A DNA stretch of 64,000 bases, from NCBI GenBank assembly GCA_016869765.1, contig VGES01000006.1, positions 1 to 64,000 of the forward strand. The letters run 5' to 3'. The stretch comes from Alphaproteobacteria bacterium. GTDB taxonomy: Bacteria; Pseudomonadota; Alphaproteobacteria; SHVP01. The notes under the pieces were generated by a model. That model did not search any database. It was not told where the DNA came from and was given only the letters and a program-made list of their open reading frames with translations. The translations under genes were made by a program, and so were the position numbers. Below, piece by piece: positions 35,561-46,778 of this stretch. Position 1 is the first letter of the stretch; each line of letters opens with the position of its first letter.

Positions 35561-37992
35561 GGCCGTGCCCCATCGCCTGGTTCGGCGAAGTGGCGGCGGG
35601 CCTCGGCCAACGCGATCAGGCGATCCTCGACCAGTCGGTTGATCGTGCCCTCGGAGAATCGCCCGTCAGCTCCACGTTCGCCGGCCGGCTTGCCCGTGAG
35701 GATCTCGATGCCCTGGTCGATGTTCACCACCGGGTAGATCGAAAAACGGCCGGCGCGACCGGCTTCGACGATATCTTCACGGAGCATCAAGTGTTTGACG
35801 TTGGCCTCAGGCACCATCACGCCCTGTGCGCCGGTCAGTCCACGTTGACGGCAGACGTCGAAGAAGCCTTCGATTTTCTCGTTGACCCCACCGATCGCCT
35901 GTACTTCGCCGTTCTGGTTGACCGAACCGGTGACCGCAATGCCCTGTCGGATCGGGACGTCGGCCAACGCCGAAAGGATGGCGTAGAGCTCGGTCGAGGA
36001 CGCCGAATCGCCATCGACTCCGCCGTAGGACTGTTCGAACACCAGGCTTGCCCGCAGGCTCAATGGTCGGTCCGGGGCATAACGCGCGCCGAGGTAGGAC
36101 GACAGGATCAGGACGCCCTTCGAATGGGTCGGTCCGCCGAGATCCACTTCGCGCTCGATATCGACGACCTCGCCGCGCCCCAACCGAACCCGCGCTGTGA
36201 TGCGCGTCGGCCGGCCGAAGGCGAAGCCCCCGACCTGCATCACCGACAGGCCGTTAATCGTTCCGACTTTGGCGCCATCGGTGTCGATCAACACCGTGCC
36301 GCGATGGATTTGTTCGAGCGAGCGTTCACGGATGCGGTCGGCTCGGCGGATTCGCAACTCCACGGCCTTGCGAACGTCTTCGGCGGCGACCGTGTCGCGT
36401 TTGGCGAGGCCAGCGAGGTGGTTGGCTTCGAGCAGCAGGTCGCGCACCTGGCCGATACGCGCCGTCAGGCGTTCGGCGTCGCCCGCCGCGCGTGAGCTTT
36501 CTTCGATCAGGCGTTCGACCGCAGCCCGTTCGACAGGCCGCACCTTGGCGTTGGTCGCGAGCGAGGCGATCAAGCCGGCGTACCGCTCCACCGTCGCGGA
36601 ATCACGTGGCAATTCGTCCTCGAAGTCCGCAGCCACCTTGAACAGGTTCTCGAACTCGGGGTCGAGTTGGGCCAGCAGGTAATACGTTCGACGATCGCCA
36701 ACGAGAATAATCTTGGCATCGAGCGCGATCGGTTCCGGTTCCAATGTCACGGTTGCGAAATAGCCCTGCATCGGCGCCTCGATCCGGATCTCGCGCGCGA
36801 ACAGGGTCCGCTTCAGTTGTTCCCATGAGTAGGGCTGCATGAGCAACTTCTCGGCGTCGAGAATCAGGTACCCGCCATTGGCCCGATGCAGCGCACCCGA
36901 GCGGAGCAACGTGAAATCGGTGAGGAGCGCCCCGAGTTCGGCCTGATGCTCGGCACGCCCGACCAGGTTGGGAACGGTCGGGTTGTCTTCGTGGACGACC
37001 GGCGCACCTTTGAGGTGCTGGTTGTCGACCAGCAGGTTGACCTCGTAGCGGCGAAACTGGAGGTGCCGCGCCCGACCACCCTCCTCACCGCCATGACGCC
37101 CCAACATGGCCTGCAGGGCGGCGGCAGGACCCTCGGCTTCGGACTCGAGGAACATCGGTGCGCTGTGCTCGATGATGTCGGCCTCGACCGAGTCGAGATA
37201 GGAGACCACGTCGGCAAACTCCATATGGGAGGCTCGCAACGCCATGATCTGATAGGTCACGGCATACTTGGTGACCTCGCGATTGAGCCCACGGATGCGC
37301 TCACGCCGCTCTTTGTCCCATTGCGGCATGTGGCGAAGGCTCTCCTGCAAGCGTCGCTGCAGTTCCTCGAGGTCACCCTCGATGCGTTTGCGTTCCTCCT
37401 CGGGCAGTCGTTGGAACTCCTCGGGCGTGATGATCTCCTGGCCGCGTCGGGGCGCGAGCGCAAGGCCGTTCGGGGTACGCACCAACGCGATTTGGCGGGT
37501 CGCGGCCTCCTGTTCCACTTGCTGCAACGCGGCGTCGTGGCGTTCGCGGAACTCCTGGTCGATCAGTTGGCGACGATTGCGGTAGTCGTCCGATTCGAAG
37601 ATCGCCGGAATGCCGGTTCGCAGGTCTTCGATGAGCTGCGCCACGTCGCGCTTGAGGCGGGTGCCCATGCGACAGGGCAATTCGATGACCCGCGGTCGGT
37701 GGGATTGATCGAAATTGTGGACATAGACCCAGTCCGATGGCGCCCGTTCGCCGGCAGCCCGCGCTTCGACCAATCGCAGCACATGCCGATGGCGCCCGGC
37801 TGACGTCGGGCCGAGCACGAACACGTTGTATCCGCGTTCGCGCATGCCGATGCCGAACTCGATCGCCTCGAAGGCGCGATCCTGGCCGAGCACGTCGCTC
37901 GTGCCACTCAGTTCGGCGGTGGTGGTGAAGCCCATCGCCGAAAGATCGCAGCGGGGGCGCAGCACGTCGGGCGGTAGCGGTCGGGTGGGCAT
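35557..37992 (-). CDS. Lon-family ATP-dependent protease (AAA, LonB-like)
   Basis: TSDVLGQDRAFEAIEFGIGMRERGYNVFVLGPTSAGR; Lon proteolytic domain SYGGVDGDSASSTELYAILSALADVPIRQGIAVTGSVNQNGEVQAIGGVNEKIEGFF. Confidence 0.93.
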   Translation of the reverse strand: MPTRPLPPDVLRPRCDLSAMGFTTTAELSGTSDVLGQDRAFEAIEFGIGMRERGYNVFVLGPTSAGRHRHVLRLVEARAAGERAPSDWVYVHNFDQSHRPRVIELPCRMGTRLKRDVAQLIEDLRTGIPAIFESDDYRNRRQLIDQEFRERHDAALQQVEQEAATRQIALVRTPNGLALAPRRGQEIITPEEFQRLPEEERKRIEGDLEELQRRLQESLRHMPQWDKERRERIRGLNREVTKYAVTYQIMALRASHMEFADVVSYLDSVEADIIEHSAPMFLESEAEGPAAALQAMLGRHGGEEGGRARHLQFRRYEVNLLVDNQHLKGAPVVHEDNPTVPNLVGRAEHQAELGALLTDFTLLRSGALHRANGGYLILDAEKLLMQPYSWEQLKRTLFAREIRIEAPMQGYFATVTLEPEPIALDAKIILVGDRRTYYLLAQLDPEFENLFKVAADFEDELPRDSATVERYAGLIASLATNAKVRPVERAAVERLIEESSRAAGDAERLTARIGQVRDLLLEANHLAGLAKRDTVAAEDVRKAVELRIRRADRIRERSLEQIHRGTVLIDTDGAKVGTINGLSVMQVGGFAFGRPTRITARVRLGRGEVVDIEREVDLGGPTHSKGVLILSSYLGARYAPDRPLSLRASLVFEQSYGGVDGDSASSTELYAILSALADVPIRQGIAVTGSVNQNGEVQAIGGVNEKIEGFFDVCRQRGLTGAQGVMVPEANVKHLMLREDIVEAGRAGRFSIYPVVNIDQGIEILTGKPAGERGADGRFSEGTINRLVEDRLIALAEARRHFAEPGDGARP

Positions 37993-38038
37993 GATCTGCA
38001 ATCCTCGTGATCGTCTCAGGCGTTGGCCCTGCGCTAGA

Positions 38039-38455
38039 TCAGTTCTGACGCTCGAGGGCGTCCATATCTGCGTCAGAGAACCCAAAATGGTGGCCGATCT
38101 CGTGAATGAGCACATGGCGAACCAGTTCGCCCAGGGTCATTTCGTTCTCGGCCCAGAAGTCGATCATCGGCCGCCGATAAAGGAAGATCACGTCGGGTTC
38201 GCGCGGCGGGTCGCTGATGCTGCGATGGGGCAGGTCGACGCCCTGGTAGAGCCCGAGAAGATCGAACGGCGTCTCCAGGCCCATGTCCCGGCAGGTGTCG
38301 TCGTCCGGAAAGTCGACGACCTGGATGGCGACGTTGTCGATCCGCGCCCGCAACACCGTCGGGATCGTCTCATAGGCGACGGCGGCGATCGCCTCGATTT
38401 CGGTAATCGTAGGCGATCGGTCGTTGGCGCGAGGAGGGGAGGCGGCCGAATCCAT
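38039..38455 (-). CDS. zincin-like metallopeptidase family protein
   Basis: HVLIHEIGHHFGFSDADMDALE. Confidence 0.92.
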   Translation of the reverse strand: MDSAASPPRANDRSPTITEIEAIAAVAYETIPTVLRARIDNVAIQVVDFPDDDTCRDMGLETPFDLLGLYQGVDLPHRSISDPPREPDVIFLYRRPMIDFWAENEMTLGELVRHVLIHEIGHHFGFSDADMDALERQN

Positions 38456-38496
38456 CGCATGAGCCTAGCGCCGGGGACGGCGGCCGCAAGGCCACC

Positions 38497-39243
38497 TCAC
38501 TTCGGCGCCAACCGAATCCCGCCGTCGAGCCGCACCACCTCGCCGTTCAGCATCGTATTGGTCACGGCGTGAAGGGCGAGAGCCGCGAACTCCTTGGGCT
38601 GGCCGAGCCGTTTGGGAAAGGGCACGTCGGCGGCGAGGGCCTGTTGGACCTCGGTGGGGAGACCCTGCAGCATGGGCGTCGAGAATATCCCCGGCGCGAT
38701 GGTCACGACGCGGATGCCGAATCCGGCGAACTCGCGCGCGAGCGGCAGCGTGAGCGCGGCCACGCCCCCCTTCGAGGCGGCATAGGCCGGTTGCCCGATC
38801 TGGCCGTCGAAGGCGGCGACGGAGGCCGTGTTGACGATGACGCCGCGTTCGCCGTCGGGCGAAACCGGGGCGAGCTTCTGCATCGCCGCTGCCGCCAACC
38901 GCACGGCGTTGAACGTACCGATCAGGTTGACACGAACGACCTGCACGAAGCGATCGAGCGCGAGCGGTCCGTCCCGCCCCACGGCGCGCCCAGGGGTCGC
39001 GATGCCGGCGCAGCAGACGAGGATGCGCGCCGGTCCCAGACCTTCGGCGACGCGAGCAAATGCGGCCTCGAGGCTCGGACCGTCCCCCACGTCGGCGGCA
39101 ATCGAGAGGAGGCCCGAGTTCTCGGCGGGCTTGAGGTCGATGATGGCGACACGGGCTCCGGCGCCGACCAACGCCGCGGCCGTCGCCGCCCCCAACCCTG
39201 AGGCGCCGCCTGTGACCACGGCGGTGTGGCCTTGGATTTCCAT
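38497..39243 (-). CDS. SDR family oxidoreductase (3-hydroxyacyl-CoA dehydrogenase type 2-like)
   Basis: AVVTGGASGLGAATAAALVGAGARVAIIDL, YAASKGGVAALTLPLARE. Confidence 0.95.
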   Translation of the reverse strand: MEIQGHTAVVTGGASGLGAATAAALVGAGARVAIIDLKPAENSGLLSIAADVGDGPSLEAAFARVAEGLGPARILVCCAGIATPGRAVGRDGPLALDRFVQVVRVNLIGTFNAVRLAAAAMQKLAPVSPDGERGVIVNTASVAAFDGQIGQPAYAASKGGVAALTLPLAREFAGFGIRVVTIAPGIFSTPMLQGLPTEVQQALAADVPFPKRLGQPKEFAALALHAVTNTMLNGEVVRLDGGIRLAPK

Positions 39244-39292
39244 CGTTTTCCTCCACCTTGGACCCAGCCCAGCGCGCTACCATATCGTGGTC

Positions 39293-39667
39293 ATGAGCGA
39301 GAGAGCCACGGATCAACGCGATACCGCGCCGTCCGATGCGAGCGAGCGGAACTTGCGCGATCGCCTGTGGCGCAAGCTGCGCGCGACCCTCGGCAAGGTG
39401 CCCTTCGCCGACGAGGTGTTGGCGGCCTACTACTGTGCCGTCGACCCCACGACGCCAGCACGCGTCAAGGTGGCGATTTTCGGGGCGCTCGCCTACTTCA
39501 TCACGCCAATCGACGCGATTCCGGACTTCCTGGTTGGCCTCGGCTTCACGGACGACGCCACGGTGCTGATGGCGACGATCGCCGTTGTGCGCGGCGCCAT
39601 CCGCAGCGCCCATCGCGACCGTGCCCGCCAGGCTCTCGAAGCGCTGGCCGCCGACGACCGTCGCTAA
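39293..39667 (+). CDS. YkvA/DUF1232 family protein
   Basis: VKVAIFGALAYFITPIDAIPDFLVGLGFTDDATVL. Confidence 0.92.
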   Translation: MSERATDQRDTAPSDASERNLRDRLWRKLRATLGKVPFADEVLAAYYCAVDPTTPARVKVAIFGALAYFITPIDAIPDFLVGLGFTDDATVLMATIAVVRGAIRSAHRDRARQALEALAADDRR

Positions 39668-40615
39668 TCAGGACGGCGGTTCTTCGGGCGGCGGCCGCTG
39701 CCGGCCGAGGCGGGCTTCCCGCCACGTGATGTAGCCCGTCGAAGCGACGATGATCGCGGCGCCAGCGGCGGTCCACCATGTCGGCACTTCGCTGAAGAAC
39801 ACGAACCCGAAGAACGCCGCCGTGATGATGCGGAGATACTCGATCGGGCCGACCAAAGTCGCTTCTCCCGCTTGCAGGGAGCGAATCATGCAGGAGTTTC
39901 CAATCGCGCCGACGGCCGCCATGCTGCAGAGCAACGCGAATTGCTCGAGCGTCGGCCATTGCCAGACGTAGAACGCCGGCCCCGAGGCAATCAGGCACGC
40001 AAACAGGCCATTGTAGAAAATCATGGTTCGCGGATGCTCGGTCGTCGTCAGTTGTTTGGTGACGATCATCGCGAGCGCAGTCGTGAAGGCGCTGAAAATG
40101 CCGGCCCAGGCAGCGACCGGAATGTCGTCGGTCGGGCGCACGACGACGAGGACCCCGAGAAATCCGACGAGCGTCGCGCTCCAGCGTCGCCCGCGAACGA
40201 CTTCGTTCAACATCAGGATCGCCAGCGGCACCATGAACAATGGACGGCAGAAGCCGAGCGCCGTCGCAGTCGCCAGCGGCAGGTGGGCGACCGAATAGAA
40301 CCCCGAGAGGATCGAGGCTCCCGCGATCAGGCCACGCACGACGTGCTTGGGAAAGCGCCGGGTGTAAAGGGCCGAAACACCCCCCGCTCGCCATAGGAAC
40401 GGCAGGATCATCACCAAGCCGAGCGAAGAGCGGAACCACGCCACCTCGAAGGAGTCGAGCTCGTTGCCGAGATATTTGATGTGGACCGACATGAGCGACA
40501 TGAACACGACGGCGCCGAGCGCCCAAACCGCGCCGCGCGCGTTGGGACTGACGGCCTGCCAGCGTGTCGTGGCCCGCACGAGATGGGCGGCCAGCCATGG
40601 GGGCGGGAACGTCAT
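39668..40615 (-). CDS. DMT/EamA family transporter
   Basis: about 10 TM helices, two EamA repeats. Confidence 0.92.
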   Translation of the reverse strand: MTFPPPWLAAHLVRATTRWQAVSPNARGAVWALGAVVFMSLMSVHIKYLGNELDSFEVAWFRSSLGLVMILPFLWRAGGVSALYTRRFPKHVVRGLIAGASILSGFYSVAHLPLATATALGFCRPLFMVPLAILMLNEVVRGRRWSATLVGFLGVLVVVRPTDDIPVAAWAGIFSAFTTALAMIVTKQLTTTEHPRTMIFYNGLFACLIASGPAFYVWQWPTLEQFALLCSMAAVGAIGNSCMIRSLQAGEATLVGPIEYLRIITAAFFGFVFFSEVPTWWTAAGAAIIVASTGYITWREARLGRQRPPPEEPPS

Positions 40616-41607
40616 GACCCGGGGCCGCCGGACGGAGGCTTCTGGTCACGCTTTGACTCGTCGCGGGCGATGAACACCGAACTCGCGAAGATGACGATCG
40701 CGCCCCCCAACGTCCACAGATCGGGGTACTCGGCGAAGGCCACGATGCCGATCCCGGTCGCGAACACCAGGCGCACGAAATCGAGCGGCATCAGCGCCGC
40801 GACATCGGCAATGCCCATGGCCTTGGTCATCATGACGTGGGCCAAGGTGCCGCTGCCGCCGAGCACCGCCAACCACCACAGCTGTTCCAGGTTCGGCCAT
40901 TGCCAAACGAACAGGGCCGGAATCAACGCCAGCGGCGTGAACAGGATGGTCATGAATGCCACGATGCGCTCGGCCGGTTCGGTGCGCGCGAGAATCTTGA
41001 TGATGATCATCGAGGCGGCGTTGAACACCGACGAGATGAGGAGCCAGATGTGTCCCGTGGTGACGTCGACGAATCCTGGACGGACGATCAGGACGACTCC
41101 GGCAAATCCGCCCAGGGTTGCCGCCCAACGCATCGCGCCTGCGTTCTCCCGCAGCAGGACGATCGCGAGGACCGTGACGAAAATCGGGGTCATGAACGAA
41201 AGCGCCACCGTCTCCGACAGCGGCGTCATGGCCACCGCCTGGAACCACAGGAACATCGAGGCGAGGCCTAGGATCGTTCGCAGGCCGAAAAACATCAGGC
41301 GATCGGTACGCAGCAGCGAGAACCCTTCGCGCCACAGCACGGGACCGATCACGAGGAACCCGAACAGGTTGCGGAAAAACACGATCTCGAGGGGATGAAT
41401 CCCGAGGTCGGCGGTGTGGCGGATGCCAGCCACCATGACGGCGAACAGCAGGGCCGCCAGTACCATGTAGCCGGCGGCGTGGAGGTAGGGTTTTTGTCCG
41501 GGGGGACCGAGGACCATCGACGATTCAAAAAGAGGCCCGCCGGATGGATGCGCCGGCAGGGCCTCGATGGCACAGGTTACGCCGCCCGCCTTCATCAGAC
41601 CACCCAC
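40612..41607 (-). CDS. DMT/EamA family transporter (start probably internal, at MVLGPPGQ)
   Basis: two EamA repeats; adjacent paralog of 39668..40615 with 4-nt overlap. Confidence 0.92.
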   Translation of the reverse strand: MGGLMKAGGVTCAIEALPAHPSGGPLFESSMVLGPPGQKPYLHAAGYMVLAALLFAVMVAGIRHTADLGIHPLEIVFFRNLFGFLVIGPVLWREGFSLLRTDRLMFFGLRTILGLASMFLWFQAVAMTPLSETVALSFMTPIFVTVLAIVLLRENAGAMRWAATLGGFAGVVLIVRPGFVDVTTGHIWLLISSVFNAASMIIIKILARTEPAERIVAFMTILFTPLALIPALFVWQWPNLEQLWWLAVLGGSGTLAHVMMTKAMGIADVAALMPLDFVRLVFATGIGIVAFAEYPDLWTLGGAIVIFASSVFIARDESKRDQKPPSGGPGS

Positions 41608-41681
41608 GCCGAGGAATGGCTGCGTTGCAAGCGTCGAAGGCCGCCGCTACGGTCACGCCGTCCAAGCCCCCGAGGAACACC

Positions 41682-43649
41682 ATGGTCGAACCTGTCGCCG
41701 CCGATCGCCCGCTTTGGTCGCCGTCGCCCGAGGCGGTCGCTGCGGCCAACGTCACGGTGTTCGCCCGCCAAGTGGCCCGCGACTGGGGCGCCGCGTTGCC
41801 CGACTTCATGGCCCTCAGCGCTTGGGCGCGCGAGAACCCTCCGCAATTCTTCAGGTCGTTGTGGACGTTCGGGGGCGTGATCGCCGACCTCCAGGGCGAG
41901 GTGATCGTCGAGAACTTCGATCGTCTGCCAGGGGCCAGGTGGTTCCCTGGGGCGCGATTGAATTTCGCCGAGAACCTGTTGCGCCGTCGTGACGCAAGCC
42001 CTGCGCTGATCTTCCAAGGCGAGGACCGTGTCCATCGCCAGCTCAGTCATGCCGAACTCTATGATCGTGTCTCGCAGCTGGCGCAGGCGTTGGCAGCCGA
42101 GGGCATACAGCCCGGCGATCGCGTTGTCGGGTTCATGCCCAACATGCCGGAAACCGTCGTGGCCATGCTCGCTGCGACCAGCTTGGGGGCGGTGTGGTCG
42201 TCGTGTTCCCCCGACTTCGGCGTCCAGGGGGTGATGGATCGCTTCGGCCAGATCGCCCCCAAGGTGCTGATCGGCGCCAACGGCTACTACTACAACGGCA
42301 AGGAACACGATTCGCTCGCGCGCCTGCGCCAGATCACGGCGCAGTTGCCCTCGCTCAAGCGTCTGATCGTCGTGCCCTACACGGTCGCCCGCCCCGAACT
42401 CACGGGTCTCGGCAATGCCGTGCATTGGGAAGACTACTTGGCGCCCCATCGTCCGGGACCGATCGCCTTCCGGCGGCTGCCGTTCAATCATCCGCTCTAC
42501 ATCATGTATTCCTCGGGGACGACGGGGCTGCCCAAGTGCATGGTGCACGGCGCTGGCGGCACGCTACTGCAGCACCTGAAAGAACACCTGTTGCATACCG
42601 ACGTGAAGCCCGGGGACCGCCTGTTCTACTTCACGACCTGTGGCTGGATGATGTGGAACTGGTTGGCCTCGGGCCTCGCCTCACAGGCCACACTCGTGCT
42701 CTACGACGGTTCGCCTTTCTATCCCACGGGGAACGCGCTGTTCGACCTGGCCGATCGCGCTCAGGTCGACATCTTCGGCACGTCGGCCAAGTTCCTCGAT
42801 GCCGCCAACAAGGCCGAGGTCCATCCGATCAGGACCCACAAACTTCCGCGTGTCAGGACCATTTTGTCGACCGGCTCGCCGCTCGCCCCAGCGAGTTTCG
42901 ACTACGTCTATAGCAGCGTGAAAAGCGACGTTCGGCTGTCGTCGATCTCGGGCGGTACCGATATCCTCGGCTGCTTTGCCGCGGGTGTTCCGGTGCTTCC
43001 CGTGTGGCGGGGCGAGATCCAGACGCTCGCCCTCGGGATGCGCGTCGAAGTCTTCGATGACACGGGCAAACCGACGAAGGACAAGGGCGAACTCGTCTGT
43101 GCCTCGGCGTTTCCCTCGGTGCCGCTCGAATTCTGGAACGATCCAGACGGCAAGAAGTTCCACGCCGCGTACTTCGACGTCTACCCAAACGTCTGGCGGC
43201 ACGGCGACTGGTGCGAGATCACGCCGCACGGTGGCATGATCATTTATGGGCGCTCGGATGCGGTGCTGAATCCGGGCGGCGTTCGAATCGGCACGGCCGA
43301 AATCTACCGCCAGGTCGAGCAACTCGAGGAAATCGAAGAGGCGCTGTGCATCGGCCAGGACTGGGAGAGCGACGTGCGCGTCATTCTGTTCGTACGTCTA
43401 CGCGGCGGCCGAACGCTCGACGATGCTTTGCGTGATCGCATCAAGAAACGGATTCGCGACAACACGACCCCGCGACATGTCCCGGCTAGAGTGATTCAAG
43501 TGAGCGACATTCCGCGCACTATCAGCGGCAAGATCACGGAACTTGCCGTGCGCGACATCGTCCATGGCCGCCCGGTCAAGAACCGTGATGCGTTGGCCAA
43601 CCCCGAGGCCCTCAAGCTGTTCGAAAGCCTTCCCGAACTGCAGAGTTAG
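41682..43649 (+). CDS. acetoacetate-CoA ligase
   Basis: AMP-binding motif [37 protein letters not shown]-terminal [28 protein letters not shown]. Confidence 0.95.
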   Translation: MVEPVAADRPLWSPSPEAVAAANVTVFARQVARDWGAALPDFMALSAWARENPPQFFRSLWTFGGVIADLQGEVIVENFDRLPGARWFPGARLNFAENLLRRRDASPALIFQGEDRVHRQLSHAELYDRVSQLAQALAAEGIQPGDRVVGFMPNMPETVVAMLAATSLGAVWSSCSPDFGVQGVMDRFGQIAPKVLIGANGYYYNGKEHDSLARLRQITAQLPSLKRLIVVPYTVARPELTGLGNAVHWEDYLAPHRPGPIAFRRLPFNHPLYIMYSSGTTGLPKCMVHGAGGTLLQHLKEHLLHTDVKPGDRLFYFTTCGWMMWNWLASGLASQATLVLYDGSPFYPTGNALFDLADRAQVDIFGTSAKFLDAANKAEVHPIRTHKLPRVRTILSTGSPLAPASFDYVYSSVKSDVRLSSISGGTDILGCFAAGVPVLPVWRGEIQTLALGMRVEVFDDTGKPTKDKGELVCASAFPSVPLEFWNDPDGKKFHAAYFDVYPNVWRHGDWCEITPHGGMIIYGRSDAVLNPGGVRIGTAEIYRQVEQLEEIEEALCIGQDWESDVRVILFVRLRGGRTLDDALRDRIKKRIRDNTTPRHVPARVIQVSDIPRTISGKITELAVRDIVHGRPVKNRDALANPEALKLFESLPELQS

Positions 43650-44959
43650 GGGGTGGCCTCCCGGCGGAGCCGCGGGTAGGCGGCGACGAGAACGACGGCG
43701 CGCGTCGCCAGGAACAGTACCAACGCGAGCCATAGCGCGTGATTGCCCCAGAACGGGGCCAACCCGAAGTACGTCGCGGCGAACACCCCGAGCGCCAGGA
43801 TCATGCCGTTGCGCATGGGTTTGGGCCGAATGGCGCCCAGGAACACGCCGTCGAACTGGTAGGCGGTCATGGCGATCGGCGGCAATACGATCATCCAGGG
43901 CAAGAACTCGCGGGCCGTCGCCCGAACGTCGTTCAAGCTCGTGAGCGCGTCGATCAAGAGCCAGCCTAGCGAGGCGTAGAGCAGGGAGAACCCCACCGCA
44001 ACGAGGCCCGACCACCACGTCGCCGTGGTGACGGCCCGGTGCAAGGCCTCGCGGTCGCGCGCCCCGATGGCGTGCCCGACGAGCGCCTCGGTGGCGTGCG
44101 CAAATCCATCGAGGCCGTGCGACACCACCATCAGGAACTGCACCAACACCGCGTTTGCCGCGAGCACGGCGTCGCCCTGGGCAGCCCCGTTCGCCGTGAA
44201 CAGCGCGAAGGTCGTTACCAGGCACAACGTGCGGAGGAAGATGTCGCCGTTGACCGAGACGAGGGCGCGGATCTTTGCTGCGTCGAGTGTGGCCGACCAC
44301 GACCAGGGGCCGTGGATTCGGACGAGCCGTCGACCAACCACGACGAGACCGATCACTGCGGCCAGATACTCGGCGATGATGGTGCCCGCGGCCACGCCCT
44401 CGACGCCCCATCCGAAGCCGACGACGAAGGCGAAGTCGAGGGCCGCGTTTGTCGCGTTCATCAGCAGTTGCAGCCACAGAGTCGTGGTGGCGCGTTGCCG
44501 GCCGAGGAGCCAGCCGATGATCACGTAGTTCGCGAAGGTCGCCGGCGCTCCCCAGATCCGCACCGCGAAATAGGCCCCAGCGAGCCGCTCGACCTCGGGG
44601 CTGCCGTCGAGCAGCGCCAAAGCCGTCCTGAGGATCGGTCCTTGCAACGCGATTGCGAGGATTCCGACAATGAGCCCAAGCAGCAGTGAACGCGCGAACA
44701 CGAGACGCAACTCGGCGTCGTCGCCTCGGCCTGCCGCCTGGGCGGTGAAGCCGGTGGTCGTCATGCGGAGGAAGCCGAAGCCCCAATAGAGGTAGGAAAG
44801 AACCACCGCGCCGAGGGCGACCGCTCCGATGTAGGCCGGCGCCTCGAGGTGGCCCATGATTCCGGTGTCTACCGCCCCGAGGAGCGGCAGCGACAGGTTC
44901 GAGACGATGATCGGCCCGGCGAGCCGCCAGACCCGGCCGTGCCAACCCGGCGCGCTCAC
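43646..44959 (-). CDS. MATE family efflux transporter
   Basis: VWRLAGPIIVSNLSLPLLGAVDTGIMGHL; GTG start overlapping upstream TGA. Confidence 0.95.
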   Translation of the reverse strand: MSAPGWHGRVWRLAGPIIVSNLSLPLLGAVDTGIMGHLEAPAYIGAVALGAVVLSYLYWGFGFLRMTTTGFTAQAAGRGDDAELRLVFARSLLLGLIVGILAIALQGPILRTALALLDGSPEVERLAGAYFAVRIWGAPATFANYVIIGWLLGRQRATTTLWLQLLMNATNAALDFAFVVGFGWGVEGVAAGTIIAEYLAAVIGLVVVGRRLVRIHGPWSWSATLDAAKIRALVSVNGDIFLRTLCLVTTFALFTANGAAQGDAVLAANAVLVQFLMVVSHGLDGFAHATEALVGHAIGARDREALHRAVTTATWWSGLVAVGFSLLYASLGWLLIDALTSLNDVRATAREFLPWMIVLPPIAMTAYQFDGVFLGAIRPKPMRNGMILALGVFAATYFGLAPFWGNHALWLALVLFLATRAVVLVAAYPRLRREATP

Positions 44960-46164
44960 GCCCCGGCCCGACGCAGAAGCATGAGATTTAGGGCGTTCAA
45001 GGGCTGATAGATGTCGGCCAAGCGACAGCCTGGCATCGATTCTTCGATCGCGGCCACCGAGCGCGTACCGTCGCAGGCGGCGATGGCCTGCGCCGCCCAA
45101 CCGGGCAACGGAGTTTCTACGACGTGCCCGTCGAAGTTGGCGCGCACGACCGGACGGGTCTCCAGACTGCGCGCGAGGGCGCTACGTTCGACCCTGTGCA
45201 CGATCGGCACCATGGTTGGTCCAAGCTGGGCTGGTCCCCGAGCCGAGGCTGTGATCGCGTAGGCGACATGGCTTTTGATGCTGCCCGCCAGTTGTTCAGC
45301 GAGTGCCGCCGCCCCGCCGGGTTCGAGGTTCGATGCCGCCGTTCGTAGGGACGGATCGCGCAGGTACGTTGCCGGGTCATAACGAGCGGGTTCGATCCAA
45401 CTCGCCAACCGCAGCCCGCCACCGTCGATGAGGTCGAGGAACGCGGGGACGTCGTACGCACGATCGATCGGGACCAGAAGCAGATCGGCCAAGGCGGCAT
45501 CGTCATCGATGGAAGTCGACAGGAAGTGGTTGCTCTTGAGCCAGTGGGCCGCGGGGAGGTCGCGATAGAGCGCCCGCGCGGCGGCGAGTTGATCCGCCAT
45601 CGGCGTGTCGCGGGGAATCAGCGTTCGGAGCGCGGCTTGGACGGGGTAGACCCCGGTGCGGCCGAGGGGGGCGTACACCATCAGTCCCATGCCACCGTCG
45701 GGTCGGAGCACGCGGGCGAGGGCGTCGAGTCCCGCTTCGGTGCTGGGGAGGTGATGCAGAACACCACAGCAGTCGATGTAGTCGAAGATCCCGATCGTGC
45801 TGCGGTCGATATCGAGGAGCGAGCCGTGCTCGAAGCGAAGGTTCGTGAGCCCGCGAACGGCAGCGCGCGCCTTGGCAACGGCGAGCGAGGGTTCGCTCAC
45901 GTCGAGGTGGACGATCTCGGCATCGGTTCCGCGGTCGGTGAGCTGTTGGGCCAACATGATCGCCGCATCGCCCGTGCCGCCGCCGGCGATCAGGGCGCGA
46001 AAGCCGCGGCCCGCAGGTGTCCCCCCGCGGACGTAGTGCACGATCTCGTCGAGATGACTCGGCGAGCCGGTGATCAGGCGGCGCCGCTCGTCCGCCGGAT
46101 CGCGCGGCGGATAGGGTTGGTCGGCGTAGTGGCGGGCGATCGAGGACGCGGGCGGATCAGCCAT
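44956..46164 (-). CDS. class I SAM-dependent methyltransferase
   Basis: FRALIAGGGTGDAAIMLAQQL, FDYIDCCGVLHHLPSTEAGLDALARVLRPDGGMGLMVYA. Confidence 0.9.
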   Translation of the reverse strand: MADPPASSIARHYADQPYPPRDPADERRRLITGSPSHLDEIVHYVRGGTPAGRGFRALIAGGGTGDAAIMLAQQLTDRGTDAEIVHLDVSEPSLAVAKARAAVRGLTNLRFEHGSLLDIDRSTIGIFDYIDCCGVLHHLPSTEAGLDALARVLRPDGGMGLMVYAPLGRTGVYPVQAALRTLIPRDTPMADQLAAARALYRDLPAAHWLKSNHFLSTSIDDDAALADLLLVPIDRAYDVPAFLDLIDGGGLRLASWIEPARYDPATYLRDPSLRTAASNLEPGGAAALAEQLAGSIKSHVAYAITASARGPAQLGPTMVPIVHRVERSALARSLETRPVVRANFDGHVVETPLPGWAAQAIAACDGTRSVAAIEESMPGCRLADIYQPLNALNLMLLRRAGA

Positions 46165-46202
46165 CGGTGGTGAGGGGCAGTTGCCTGCGATAGGGTAGGG
46201 CC

Positions 46203-46730
46203 ATGCGCGGATATTTTGGCATCGGCGTCGAACGAGTCAGCAAGCCGATGAATGTCGGCAACCTGTTTCGCACGGCCCATGCCTTCGGCGCGAGCTTCGT
46301 CTTCGCGATCGACGCCGATTTTCGTGTCCGTCAGGCGTTGTCCGACACCTCGCGCTCGACGTTCCAAGTGCCGCTCTACCAGTTCGAATCGGTCGAAACC
46401 ATGGTGTTACCCGAGGACTGTACGTTGGTCGGGATCGAACTGTTGGATGAGGCGGTGGCATTGCCGTCGTTCCGGCACCCGCGACGGGCGGCGTATGTGC
46501 TCGGTCCGGAGCGCGGCGGTTTGTCCGCCGCCCTCCAGGCGCAGTGCGCCCACATTGCCAAAATTCCGACCAGTTTCTCGCTCAATGTTGCGACCGCGGG
46601 CGCTATCGTCCTCTATGACCGCATGATCACCACGGGGCGCTTCGGTGAGCGGCCCGTTGCCGTCGGTGGCAAGGTCGAGCCGGTGAGCGCCCATGTTCAC
46701 GGCCTCCCCAAGGCGCGGCGGGTGCGTTAG
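46203..46730 (+). CDS. TrmH/SpoU family RNA methyltransferase
   Basis: NVGNLFRTAHAFGASFVFAI, YVLGPERGGLSAALQ, SLNVATAGAIVLYDRM. Confidence 0.93.
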   Translation: MRGYFGIGVERVSKPMNVGNLFRTAHAFGASFVFAIDADFRVRQALSDTSRSTFQVPLYQFESVETMVLPEDCTLVGIELLDEAVALPSFRHPRRAAYVLGPERGGLSAALQAQCAHIAKIPTSFSLNVATAGAIVLYDRMITTGRFGERPVAVGGKVEPVSAHVHGLPKARRVR

Positions 46731-46778
46731 GCCGGGAAAGCAGTGGAAAACCCGAATAGCCGCCGCTATCTAGGAATC

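Noticed and set aside
39668-41607. Adjacent DMT transporters as something unusual
   Set aside because: Tandem EamA paralogs are common and carry no unusual feature here.
43398-44945. 515-aa alternative-frame ORF within the MATE transporter
   Set aside because: Arg-rich frame-shifted reading of MATE DNA; the MATE frame has proper TM helices.
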